DNA from: Ruminococcus sp.
GTDB taxonomy: Bacteria > Bacillota > Clostridia > Oscillospirales > Ruminococcaceae
Direction: 5' to 3'
Length of the DNA: 64,000 bases
Assembly: GCA_017525915.1 (NCBI GenBank)
Contig: JAFXSC010000022.1
Span: 372,001-436,000 of the forward strand
Numbering within the stretch: the stretch's first letter is position 1; each line of letters begins with the position of its first letter. A model generated the notes under the pieces. That model worked only from the letters and a program-made list of their open reading frames with translations, was not told where the DNA came from and did no database searches. The position numbers and the translations under genes were made by a program. Shown here piece after piece: positions 43,647-52,400 of the stretch.

Positions 43647-44568
43647 TTTCACTGATCCTCCTGATCTCACTTATCTGTGAAGGCGAATTACTTCCGCTGA
43701 GTATCACTATGTGGGTGAATACGCCATTTGAAAGCAGCATTGAAGCTATTTTACGCGAAATAAGATCAGTGTAACTAACAGCGTGAATAGTTGCCGCAAA
43801 CCGTACACCGCTGCCGTGAGCTGAGAGAATCGCTTCAGCATCTTCCTCAGAAGCTATCTCGTCACAGAAAATCATATCCGGAGAAAGTGTACGCAGAGCT
43901 GCTGTGATGCCAGAACTCCTTTTGCAGCCGGTCAGGATATCAGTCAAAGCACCTACATCGTTGGAAGGAAGTCCGCCGGAAGAAGAGGCGATCTCGCTCC
44001 GCTCATCAATGAGCGCTGTTTTGAAGGTATTGCCGTAAATGCGGCAAAGATCGCGAAGAACAGTCGTTTTTCCGGAATTTACGCCGCCTGAGATAAGTAT
44101 ACCCGCATCACTGCCGCACATTTTGTATATTTCCTCGCCGCACCCTATGACCTCCCGCGCAAGGCGAAAATTAAGTGAGCTTATATCCCGCAGCAGTCCG
44201 GTACCAGTCTCAGAGACTGTTCCGGCAAGTCCTACCCTGATTCCGCCCGGCAGTACGAACCAGCCTTCAGTAAGTTCACGGGTACAGCTGTACAGAGAGA
44301 AACGGCACAGCTTTTCAACCGAAGAAGAAATATCTTCCGCAGAAGCCATTACACATTCAGCATTTGAAGGACTCATGGTAAGTCTACCTGCTGAGGTAAG
44401 GAAGCGGCTTCCGTCCGGGTATGTCAGAGAGACCGGTCTGCCTGCACGAAGTCTGATCTCAGATATCATTCGGCGGTCAGTCTCACGAACGAGTTCAAGC
44501 GCTGAACTGATTTTCAAAGGCAGGTAACCGCGTACCGTCTCAAAGCTTGTACGTCTTTTCACTTTCAT
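43639..44568 (-). CDS. spoIIIAA: Stage III sporulation ATPase SpoIIIAA
   Basis: A 309-aa cytoplasmic ATPase of the type II/IV secretion kind, thought to power or gate the SpoIIIA channel. Walker A is ISGGVNSGKTTVLRDL near residue 170, Walker B is TLSPDMIFCDEIASEEDAE, and the C-terminal ATIHAVSY motif follows. The start is uncertain: ATG at 44568 is only 2 bases from its GGAG, and GTG at 44562 is better spaced. It is transcribed from the sigma-E-like promoter at 44584-44613. Confidence 0.95.
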   Translation of the reverse strand: MKVKRRTSFETVRGYLPLKISSALELVRETDRRMISEIRLRAGRPVSLTYPDGSRFLTSAGRLTMSPSNAECVMASAEDISSSVEKLCRFSLYSCTRELTEGWFVLPGGIRVGLAGTVSETGTGLLRDISSLNFRLAREVIGCGEEIYKMCGSDAGILISGGVNSGKTTVLRDLCRIYGNTFKTALIDERSEIASSSGGLPSNDVGALTDILTGCKRSSGITAALRTLSPDMIFCDEIASEEDAEAILSAHGSGVRFAATIHAVSYTDLISRKIASMLLSNGVFTHIVILSGSNSPSQISEIRRISENA

Positions 44569-44583
44569 CACTCCTTCCACTAA

Positions 44584-44613
44584 ATTCTATTCCCGTACAA
44601 GACGTAATATTAC
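44584..44613 (-). promoter_or_regulatory. Sigma-E-like promoter of spoIIIA
   Basis: On the minus strand GTAATATT (44613-44606), 14 bases, AATAGAAT (44591-44584). This fits the mother-cell sigma-E pattern ATA-N16-CATAnAnT with one main mismatch, and spoIIIA is a sigma-E operon in Bacillus. No sigma-A pair is seen here. Confidence 0.6.
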
Positions 44614-44639
44614 AAAAAAAATGGACGCTGATGCGTCCA
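44614..44639 (-). terminator. Second terminator after the sugar ABC operon
   Basis: 7-bp stem TGGACGC-ATCA-GCGTCCA followed by eight T on the minus strand. It ends next to the spoIIIA -35 element. Confidence 0.85.
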
Positions 44640-44640
44640 C

Positions 44641-44668
44641 AAAAAAACAGCACGCCGAAGCGTGCTGT
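44641..44668 (-). terminator. First terminator after the sugar ABC operon
   Basis: 9-bp stem ACAGCACGC-TTCG-GCGTGCTGT with a UUCG tetraloop followed by about seven T on the minus strand. Together with the next one it forms a tandem block that insulates the spoIIIA operon. Confidence 0.9.
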
Positions 44669-44676
44669 AATTGGTA

Positions 44677-45573
44677 TTATTCCTTTACACCGCCGAGTGC
44701 AACACCGGCAATAATGAACCTTGAAAGTGCAATGTAAGCAATGATGATCGGAATGATAGAGAATGCGATACACATATAGTTTACACCGTAATCGTAAACC
44801 TTATCATTTGAAGAAATAGCCGAGATCATCATAGGAAGCGTACGCTTGTGCTTTTCGCCGCCAATAAGGATCATAGAAGGTGTATAGTAGTTGTTCCATG
44901 ACGCAACGAATGCGAAGATAGCCTGTACTGCGATAGCGGGCTTCATCATGGGGATAGCAATTGTAAGGAAAGTTCTGAACTCACCAGAACCGTCGATACG
45001 TGCTGCCTCAACGATATCGAGCGGGAACGAAGACTTCATGTATGATCGCATGAAGAAGACTACGCCCGGCGCAGCAACTGCGGGGATTATCAGAGGCCAG
45101 TATGTATCATGGAGGTTCATCTTTATCATGAACTGGATAAATCCGGCAGAAGTAACCTGTACAGGTACCATCATGATAACGAGAATAAATGTGTAGGAAA
45201 TTTCCTTGAGCTTGAAATCATAAACGTGGATACCGTAAGCAGTCATAGCCGAGAAGAATACGGTGAGGAAAGTAGCTGAACATGTAATGATCAAGCTGTT
45301 TCTGTAACCGTAGAACGGCTGGAATGCTGACTTGAACGGCTCATCGTGGAACATTGTATGAATGTTCTTTGTGAAATATCCACCGGGAAGAACTGAGAAG
45401 CCGCCAGCAATATCTACCGAGCTTCTTGTTGCATTAACAAGCAGAATATAGATAGGGAAAAGACAGATTATCGTAAGGATAACGAACCAGATGACCAAGA
45501 GCGTGGACTTGAGTCTGATCTTGAACATATAGTTATCTTTGCCCTGTCCGTAAACAGAATCCATTTTACTCAT
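44677..45573 (-). CDS. Carbohydrate ABC permease, MalG type
   Basis: A 298-aa inner-membrane permease of the CUT1 sugar ABC family, with six predicted helices and the EAA loop near residue 190 (EAARIDGSGEFRTFLTIAIPMMKPA) that docks the ATPase. It ends in AGVALGGVKE, the common C-terminus of MalG-like proteins. GGAGGTC precedes the ATG by 7 bases, and the start overlaps the MalF-type gene by 4 bases. Last gene before two terminators. Confidence 0.94.
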   Translation of the reverse strand: MSKMDSVYGQGKDNYMFKIRLKSTLLVIWFVILTIICLFPIYILLVNATRSSVDIAGGFSVLPGGYFTKNIHTMFHDEPFKSAFQPFYGYRNSLIITCSATFLTVFFSAMTAYGIHVYDFKLKEISYTFILVIMMVPVQVTSAGFIQFMIKMNLHDTYWPLIIPAVAAPGVVFFMRSYMKSSFPLDIVEAARIDGSGEFRTFLTIAIPMMKPAIAVQAIFAFVASWNNYYTPSMILIGGEKHKRTLPMMISAISSNDKVYDYGVNYMCIAFSIIPIIIAYIALSRFIIAGVALGGVKE

Positions 45574-46745
45574 ACACTCAGACCTCCAAACTGCTTGCTC
45601 TGCATTTTAGCCTGTTTTTCAAGCTTCTTGCGCTGCTTCTTCTTAGCGATCGCGTCAACATCTCTGTTGAGATAGAACGTGATAGAGCCGAGAGCAGAAG
45701 TAATAATAAACAGGATAACAGAAGCTGCACCTGAATAGCCGTACATATAGTCTTCGTTCGGCCTGTTCTTGAAGCTTTCATAGATATAAACCGCAACAGT
45801 TCTGAGGTGCTCGTTTACAAATCTGCCGTTCTTGTACATGAACGGGATATCGAACATCTGGAGACCACCGATCATGGATGTAACGAGAGTGTAAACCATG
45901 ATAGGGCTGAGAAGCGGGAGAGTTATCTTTCTGAATACCTGTCCGCTGCTTGCACCGTCGATGCTTGCAGCTTCAAAAAGTGACGGGTTGATGCCCATGA
46001 TACCAGACATGAGCATGATCATAGTATTACCGAACCAGAGCCATGTCTGTATAAACATTACAACAAAACGCGGCGGCCATGTACCGGTTATGTGCATTAC
46101 AGAGGCTTTTTCGGATCTGACATCATCGAGCATACCGAGACTGTGCATAACCTGTCTCAGAGCACCGAACTCGTTCTGCTGACAAATAGACAGGAAGAGA
46201 ACGGCAACTGATGCTGCGGTAATGATATTCGGCATATACATTACGACTTTGAAGAAGCCCTTTCCGGGTATCTTCAGCTTTGCATCCGTAAACCATACGG
46301 CAAGCGAAAGCGAAAGTAAGATCTGGGGGATAAAGTTACCTACCCAGAGGATAATAGTGTTCTTGAGAGACTGAACAAAGGTGTTATGCTGTTCGTCATA
46401 ACCCTGCTTCTGGTTCTCAGCTTTGATAATAGGAGTCTGCTCTTCCTTGGGAAGATCCTTGAGGGGAACCATCTCACCCTCACTGTTCTTTACAAGAGAA
46501 GTAGACTGACGCTTATTATTAACTATATCCTTATCATAATCAGTTGCGAAAACAATTCTGGTGTAGTTATCAAGACCTACGAACTTGCTAGTCTCGGTAT
46601 CGTTACCGTAGAAGCTCAGCTTAAAGGTGTTGATAAGCGGCCAGAGCTGGAAAAAGAAATAAACAAGAAAAAACGGCAATATGAACATATAGCCGTACTT
46701 AGCATAGCTAATGGACTTGATACGTCTCTGTGCAGCTGATGCCAT
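45570..46745 (-). CDS. Carbohydrate ABC permease, MalF type
   Basis: A 391-aa CUT1 permease with the EAA loop EAASIDGASSGQVFRKITLPLLSP. It is longer than the usual 290-310 aa because of an insert of about 65 residues after the first helix (residues about 60-135), a polar extracytoplasmic segment. The start is the ATG at 46745 (MASAAQRR) with AAAGGGTG upstream. Partner of the MalG-type protein. Confidence 0.93.
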   Translation of the reverse strand: MASAAQRRIKSISYAKYGYMFILPFFLVYFFFQLWPLINTFKLSFYGNDTETSKFVGLDNYTRIVFATDYDKDIVNNKRQSTSLVKNSEGEMVPLKDLPKEEQTPIIKAENQKQGYDEQHNTFVQSLKNTIILWVGNFIPQILLSLSLAVWFTDAKLKIPGKGFFKVVMYMPNIITAASVAVLFLSICQQNEFGALRQVMHSLGMLDDVRSEKASVMHITGTWPPRFVVMFIQTWLWFGNTMIMLMSGIMGINPSLFEAASIDGASSGQVFRKITLPLLSPIMVYTLVTSMIGGLQMFDIPFMYKNGRFVNEHLRTVAVYIYESFKNRPNEDYMYGYSGAASVILFIITSALGSITFYLNRDVDAIAKKKQRKKLEKQAKMQSKQFGGLSV

Positions 46746-46786
46746 AGCACACACCCTTTCATAAGGATTTAGAGATTATAAATAGC

Positions 46787-46814
46787 TGCCTATGGAGCAT
46801 AAGCTCCACAGGCA
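46787..46814 (-). promoter_or_regulatory. Intercistronic hairpin between binding protein and permeases
   Basis: TGCCTGTGGAGC-TTAT-GCTCCATAGGCA, a 12-bp stem with one G-U pair and no U run. Such hairpins after binding-protein genes usually stabilise the upstream message and lower permease expression. Confidence 0.7.
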
Positions 46815-46848
46815 ACCATTCAGTTTAAGTTATTTAGTAGGACTTGGA

Positions 46849-48303
46849 TTAGTCAAGTGTCGGGTTATCCTTATTTACCTTCTTGTTGAATGCATCCTTG
46901 CAAGCTTCCCAATCTTCGCCGTTTGTGCAGTAGTTTTTAGTAACAACGTCGAGGAATGCAGCCTTGATAGAAGCATCGTAAGGTGTGATGAGTCCCTTGA
47001 GGTCGATCTTCTGAGCGTTAGCGTGGAGAGGCTCGAAGTAGTTCTCGCCGCCGAAGTTAGCCTTAACTTCTTCGTTAACGTCGCCAGAGCTTACAACATC
47101 GTTCATAACTGAAACGCTGTTTACATACTCAGGCTTGCTCTTGGAGTAATCCTTCATGGACTCAGGATTTACAACTGCTGTGTAGATGAGCTCCTGAGCT
47201 TCCTTAGCGTTATCTGTCTTCGGGTTAACAACCATCCATGTGCCGCCCCAGAAGTACGGATCCGGTCCCTGGATGAGCTTCCACTTGCCCTGTGAGTTAG
47301 CAGAAGCATCCTTAACGAAGCCGCCGAGGCCCCATGTAGAAGCGAAGTAACCCATGCAAGCGCCAGATGCACCAGCAGGTACCCAAGAATTATCCCACTG
47401 GCTGTTGTGTGTAACACCGCCGTTGTCCCAGAGGGTCTTAGCGTAGTCAGCAAATGTCTTGCAGCTCTCATCGATCTCGAGGATACCGTCGTCTACCCAA
47501 GCAGACTTTCTGTTAGCTGCGAATACCTGCCACATACCACCGAGGGAGTCAGCAAGAGCAACAGACTTGTTGGACTTTGTAGCAACTTCTGTAGCAGCAG
47601 CTACGAACTTATCCCAGTCGCCAACCTTCTCCTGCATCTGCTCAGGTGTGTCAACGTCGAGGTACTGCTTAGCGAGCTCAGCATTGTAAGCGAAACCGCC
47701 GGGGCATGACTGCCATGAAGCACCTACCATCTTGCCAGCGTACTTACCCTTTGTAGCTCTACCGATCTCGTTTGTGTAAGCGAATGTATCTGTGAAGTTG
47801 TCCTCAGAGAAACCAACTTCTTCGAGAGCAGCAGCTCTTGTATCATCGTTGATGAACTTGAGAGCCCAGTCAGCTTCGCAGAAGTAAACGTCGATATCTC
47901 CGCCAGCGAGGAAGAGGTTATCGAGGTTGCCAGCAGCTTCGCCGCCAGGGCAGTCCATGCTGTGGAAGTTCTCCTTGGAAGCATCTCCGCCGTACTTTTC
48001 CCAAAGCTTGAGAAGAGCAGGACCGTCGTTAGAGTCCCAAGCAACTACTGTGAACTTGTCGCCGCCTGTAGCGAGCTTAACTTCGCCAAGGTCAAGGGAA
48101 TTGCCCTTTGAAGCGGGTGCATCAGTTGCAGCCTGTGTGTCAGCCTGAGTGTCAGCCTGAGTGTCAGCCTGTGTGCCATCAGTAGCAGCCTTTGTTGTTG
48201 TCTTAGCATCATCGCTTGAATCGCTGCTGCCGCAAGAAGCAAGAGCTGTAGCGGACATAGCAAGAGTTGCAACGAGTGCTAATGTTCTCTTAAGTGTGTT
48301 CAT
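46849..48303 (-). CDS. Extracellular sugar-binding lipoprotein of a CUT1 ABC transporter
   Basis: A 484-aa solute-binding protein (family 1). The lipobox LASC ends at Cys24, giving a membrane-anchored lipoprotein. It is followed by an alanine/threonine-rich linker with three TQAD repeats (about 40-60). The mature domain has the periplasmic-binding fold, with many tryptophans (WDNSWVPAGASGACMGYF) typical of oligosaccharide binders. The ligand is unknown. AAGGAGG precedes the ATG, and a 10-bp hairpin sits just before it. No ATPase gene is adjacent, so a shared MsmK/MalK-like ATPase elsewhere is expected. Confidence 0.94.
   Translation of the reverse strand: MNTLKRTLALVATLAMSATALASCGSSDSSDDAKTTTKAATDGTQADTQADTQADTQAATDAPASKGNSLDLGEVKLATGGDKFTVVAWDSNDGPALLKLWEKYGGDASKENFHSMDCPGGEAAGNLDNLFLAGGDIDVYFCEADWALKFINDDTRAAALEEVGFSEDNFTDTFAYTNEIGRATKGKYAGKMVGASWQSCPGGFAYNAELAKQYLDVDTPEQMQEKVGDWDKFVAAATEVATKSNKSVALADSLGGMWQVFAANRKSAWVDDGILEIDESCKTFADYAKTLWDNGGVTHNSQWDNSWVPAGASGACMGYFASTWGLGGFVKDASANSQGKWKLIQGPDPYFWGGTWMVVNPKTDNAKEAQELIYTAVVNPESMKDYSKSKPEYVNSVSVMNDVVSSGDVNEEVKANFGGENYFEPLHANAQKIDLKGLITPYDASIKAAFLDVVTKNYCTNGEDWEACKDAFNKKVNKDNPTLD
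48131..48178 (-). repeat. 12-bp tandem repeat in the binding-protein linker
   Basis: Four copies of a 12-base unit (two exact, two variant), encoding TQAD units in the lipoprotein linker. Copy number could vary by slippage without shifting the frame. Confidence 0.8.
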
Positions 48304-48542
48304 TGGTATTTTCCTCCTTAAATATGTATATTATGCTTCACTGGTAGCATAATATGAATGGATAAGATTTTCGGCACGGCATTCGGCTTATTTCCGCTGC
48401 GGAATGTACTCCGCTGCATATTTCAGCTTTTACCCCGCCGACGCTGACCATAGAGGGCAGCTATTACCAAGACGTTTGGGTCTGTGTAATCTTTCCACAA
48501 CGCCAGCCGCAGTTAACCCGCAAGCATAGCTGTTGCTTTTGT
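48304..48542 (-). promoter_or_regulatory. Long structured 5' leader of the sugar-binding protein gene
   Basis: About 240 bases from the predicted start site to the ATG. The leader is GC-richer than the surrounding intergenic DNA and contains several hairpins (for example GCGGA/TCCGC near its middle and the 10-bp hairpin at 48328-48355). No U-run terminator or reading frame with a ribosome site is seen. I could not match it to a known riboswitch. Confidence 0.4.
48328..48355 (-). promoter_or_regulatory. 10-bp hairpin before the binding-protein ribosome site
   Basis: ATATTATGCT/AGCATAATAT with an 8-base loop, ending 10 bases before AAGGAGG. It could affect ribosome access or mRNA stability. 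Confidence 0.6.
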
Positions 48543-48548
48543 ACTTCA

Positions 48549-48577
48549 AATATACAGCATTTTTTGTGCAAAGTCAA
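48549..48577 (-). promoter_or_regulatory. Promoter of the sugar ABC operon with direct repeats
   Basis: TTGACT (48577-48572), 17-base spacer, TATATT (48554-48549). The spacer includes one of two identical 12-base elements, TGCACAAAAAAT, the other lying 40 bases further upstream (48610-48599). The rest of the gap to 48739 is AT-rich with no gene. Confidence 0.7.
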
Positions 48578-48739
48578 TGCTTTATATCGTTCTTTAATAT
48601 TTTTTGTGCACCATGTACATTTTCAACACCGTTTTATCGTTAATAATAACACAAATCAAATCAGCATTTTTAAAAAGTTACAAATTGGTAAAAGCTATTT
48701 TCACTCTTATTTCACAAATAATTCACCTGGATTTTATGC

Positions 48740-49465
48740 CTATTGACCAACGGTTACAAATTCTTGTATCTCAGCGACCTGTTTTTGTGTCAGTTCGTCT
48801 ACATATAACAATTCGTATGTGCTTCGGAAGCCTCCCATGCCTTCGCGGAGGTAAATTATCTTGTCCGCGGCTGCTTCATCAACGTGCGGAAGCAGCATGA
48901 GTTCTTCCTTTGTTGCCTTGTTTAGGTCGATGGGCGCGATCTCCTCCAGAGTTGGCTCATGCTCAGTGGAAGGCTCTGTTTCGGCACCGTTCGTTTCTGT
49001 TTCAGTTATTGTTTCTGTTTCAGCCTCAGTTGCAGGCTCCGGCGCCCAGGCATAGATGTGCTCTGCTATCACTGCATAGGTCTCGCTGCCTATCCCCGGA
49101 ACTTTCATTATCTCGTCAGCGCTTCGGAACGGTCCGTTTTCCTCCCGATAGCTGATTATCGCCCGTGCCTTGACCGGACCTATCCCGTCAAGGCGGCAGA
49201 GTTCGTCCTCCCCTGCTGTATTCAGATCGACCACGAGGTCATCATAACTGACCGTGTTATCTTCTGTCATTATTTGTGTTGCTGCTGACGAAGTCTCCTT
49301 CTGAGTGACCGGCACAGTCTCTGTCTCAGATGTCACGGGTCCGAGCCTGCTTATGGATATCTCCTCACGCGTGTATTTACTGTTATTCTTGACAGACAGC
49401 GTAATGAGCCCTGTTATCATGGATATCAGCAAAAGCAGCAACACACGTTCATATTTGCTGTTCAT
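48740..49465 (-). CDS. ComEA-like protein with two helix-hairpin-helix domains
   Basis: A 241-aa membrane-anchored DNA-binding protein: a hydrophobic N-terminal anchor at about residues 8-24, then two HhH domains. The first, near 78-140 (VDLNTAGEDELCRLDGIGPVKARAIISYREENG), and the second, near 180-240 (IDLNKATKEELMLLPHVDEAAADKIIYLREG), are separated by an acidic threonine/glutamate linker. ComEA binds incoming DNA in competence; the linker and doubled HhH are unusual. No comEC or comEB is adjacent. It lies 14 bases after the dockerin protease gene. Confidence 0.88.
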   Translation of the reverse strand: MNSKYERVLLLLLISMITGLITLSVKNNSKYTREEISISRLGPVTSETETVPVTQKETSSAATQIMTEDNTVSYDDLVVDLNTAGEDELCRLDGIGPVKARAIISYREENGPFRSADEIMKVPGIGSETYAVIAEHIYAWAPEPATEAETETITETETNGAETEPSTEHEPTLEEIAPIDLNKATKEELMLLPHVDEAAADKIIYLREGMGGFRSTYELLYVDELTQKQVAEIQEFVTVGQ

Positions 49466-49478
49466 CGCGGTTTACCTG

Positions 49479-52400
49479 TCAAGCTGCGTCCGCAGCGGCT
49501 ATGAGAACAGCAGTTGCGTCCGTAGCATTTATGATGCCGTTCCCGGTCATATCAGCAGTATAGCTCCATTCTTCAGGCAGGATACCTTTTTCGTCTTCCG
49601 CAAGAGCAGCGCAGTGTCTTAGAAGCAGAGTTGCATCTCTTGCATCTATCTTGCCGCTCCTGTCAGTATCTCCGACCTCATAGCATTGGAACTTTTTCGC
49701 TTTTGAAGCAAAGCTCGTCGCTGTCGCCGGAATTCTTACCCAGAATTCCTGACCGAAGTCAGCAGCAGCACTGAATGTCCACTCGCCGTCGCGGAACACA
49801 TGAAGCAATTCTTCTGGACAGCTGCTGTAATAGCCGCTCAGATGCTCGACGTACCTGTTCTTTGTATCATAGCCCCAGGTATATGCGTCATAGTCAATGT
49901 CATAGTCTTCACTTACAGCCGAATCACTGCATACGAACACTTCATAGCTCCTGTCACTGACAATGTTCAGCTTTCCGTCCTCACCGCGGACCGTTTTCGG
50001 AAGTATACGCGGTGCATCGGGCGCTTCCGGTATCTCGTATGTCACCTTCTCGCTCGGGAAGAAGCCATTTCCACCCTTTATGAAGAGTTCGAGCTTCTCG
50101 CCGGGTATCACTCTGAAAGCTTTTTCGAGCACAGCGCCGGAAGTCACTCTGCTGCCGGGGATAAGCCTTTCGGCTGCACTGTGGAAGTAGTTGTCCTGAG
50201 AAGCGTCAAGCGGCCTGAATCTAAGGAGCTCTGCCTGTGAATTCGGTATAAGACCGAGGGTTTCCGACACATAGTCCAGCGTGAGCTGAGGCATCACCGC
50301 ACGCTCCGGGAGCTGAACCTCCTCAGTTCCTTCAGATGTAATAAGTGTGAGCTTCTTTCCTGCGTACTGTCCGACTTCCGCACCGTCTTCGAGCTTAGTG
50401 CCGTCCGGCGCATAGAGTTCACAGTCCCATGAGAATGACACTCTTTCATATTCAAGGTCAACATCCACAAAATTTCTGATAATATTCACCTTCACCTCGC
50501 AGGGGGGATTGTCCCCGTCGGTAAGGTAGAACGATATCTCGTTATTTCCGTATTTCAGTTCGATAGGCTCACTCATCTTGTAAGCTTCAAGTCCGTAAGA
50601 ATTTGCTGATATTTCTGCTCCAGTTACAGGATAGAGCCACACCGAGCCTGAATATGTCGGCATAGTTATCTCATAGCTGCCGTCTTCCTTTAAAGCCGCA
50701 GGTACATATCCCTTGTATTCATATTCGGAGTACATCAGGGCATTGAGCCGGACAGTCGCGGGGGTAAATTCCCTCTCATAGAAGTTTATCCTGTCAGATG
50801 TCGCAGATATCTTCATCTTTCTGGTTATTGCTATCGGCTCTGTATAGGGCTCGTAAGCGCCGCCGTTTACCGAGACAAGAATCTCGGCATCGCTGCCGGA
50901 GGTTATACTTACCTTTTCATCGGCAGGTACCTGACCGGAGATATGCGAAAAATCCACGCTTCCGACATCATCGCAGAGCACCTTTATAGGGAAGTTTCCG
51001 AGCATTCTGTATACGTCGCAGGAATTGAAGAGATCAACGTATTCCTTATAGCTTTTTTCTGCCTGAATAGAAAGCTGCTGATCCTGCGGAAGAAGGTCCT
51101 TGAAAAGGCTTTCTTTTATCGTTTCAAGAAGCATCACCTTTTCATCTTCATCAAACATACAGTCACCTTCCCTGACATCTTCCCATGTTACGCCATCCTC
51201 ACTGCAAAAGCTTCCGCCGCGTTCAGAGGACGAGGAAAGTGCATCAGGTGTACAGCCGCCGAACAGAGTGTGAAGCTCGCCGGTTTTCTTGTCGATGGCG
51301 TAATAGCAGCCCTCAGCCGCTGTAATAGTTGAGACCTCGGGACAGGTGAGCTTAATGACAACGCTGAATTTTTCACCCTTTGCGACGTTTATCCTGCTGT
51401 CAGCGTCAAACGTCAGGTACCCGCTCACCTCAGCAGTACCGACAGCAGCAGAGCACGGTTCGCCGGATACAGGGTCACCCGGGGCGGAAAGATCCTTATA
51501 TACCGAGATACTGTAATCTGTTCCTGGAGTAAGGATATATGTACCTACCGACTCAATGTCCATATCACACGGTGCTTCATAGACATTTGCAATATAGAGG
51601 CAGTCGCTCGAAAGATTCTGGGTCGGCGGATAGTTGTCGTGTCTGAGCTCATACTTATGCTTATCGCTTTCGGTAAGGTCGTATGCAACGAAATCGCACA
51701 GTGACTTGTCATAGTAGGATATCCAGAGGTAGCCGTCCCCGAACGGGTCTAAGCCCCAGCTGTTCTTGACGAGCCATGCACCGTCGCCCTCCGGAACGTT
51801 CCTGAAGAGCGAAGCGGACTTGTGGTCGTCCCAGCCGACTATTGTGACCGCATGATTCGCAAATCTCGGCGGCCGGCTGCTGTTTGTGGTGTGGTCGATA
51901 TTATTGCTCAGCTCAGTGTCCGACTGGAAGGAAACATCTATCGCCTGACCGCTGAATACGAGCTGCTTTATCTTTGCATTCACAGCATCGGCATCGGAGC
52001 GGTCTTCGTTATAGTCAAACCTGTAAGCGTTCTCGAGTATATAGTCGTGGTCGTTGAAATGCTCTCCGCTTCTGATCGCTTCCTCATAATCAGTATATGA
52101 ACTGTAAGGCAGTTTCTCATCGAGGACCGGTCCGCACCAGTTCGACCACATATTCACTACAAGGGTAGAGTTTCCGCCCCTGTCCATGACGTCATGAACG
52201 CTGTCAGGGTTTTCGCCGAACGGATCATAATAGGAGTAGTAAGCGGTGTGGAGCTCGGAAAGGTCTATATCCGGCACGGCATCAATAACGCTTGATTCCG
52301 CGCTTGCCGCTGACGAGAACGTCCAGCAGCTGTTGAAGAAGCCCTGATCCTTTACCGAGGATACCCTTCCCTGCTTACGCAGGTCAAAGCTCTCCGGAAG

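Noticed and set aside
48131-48178. CRISPR-like short repeats
   Set aside because: The 12-base units are in frame within the lipoprotein linker and have no spacers.
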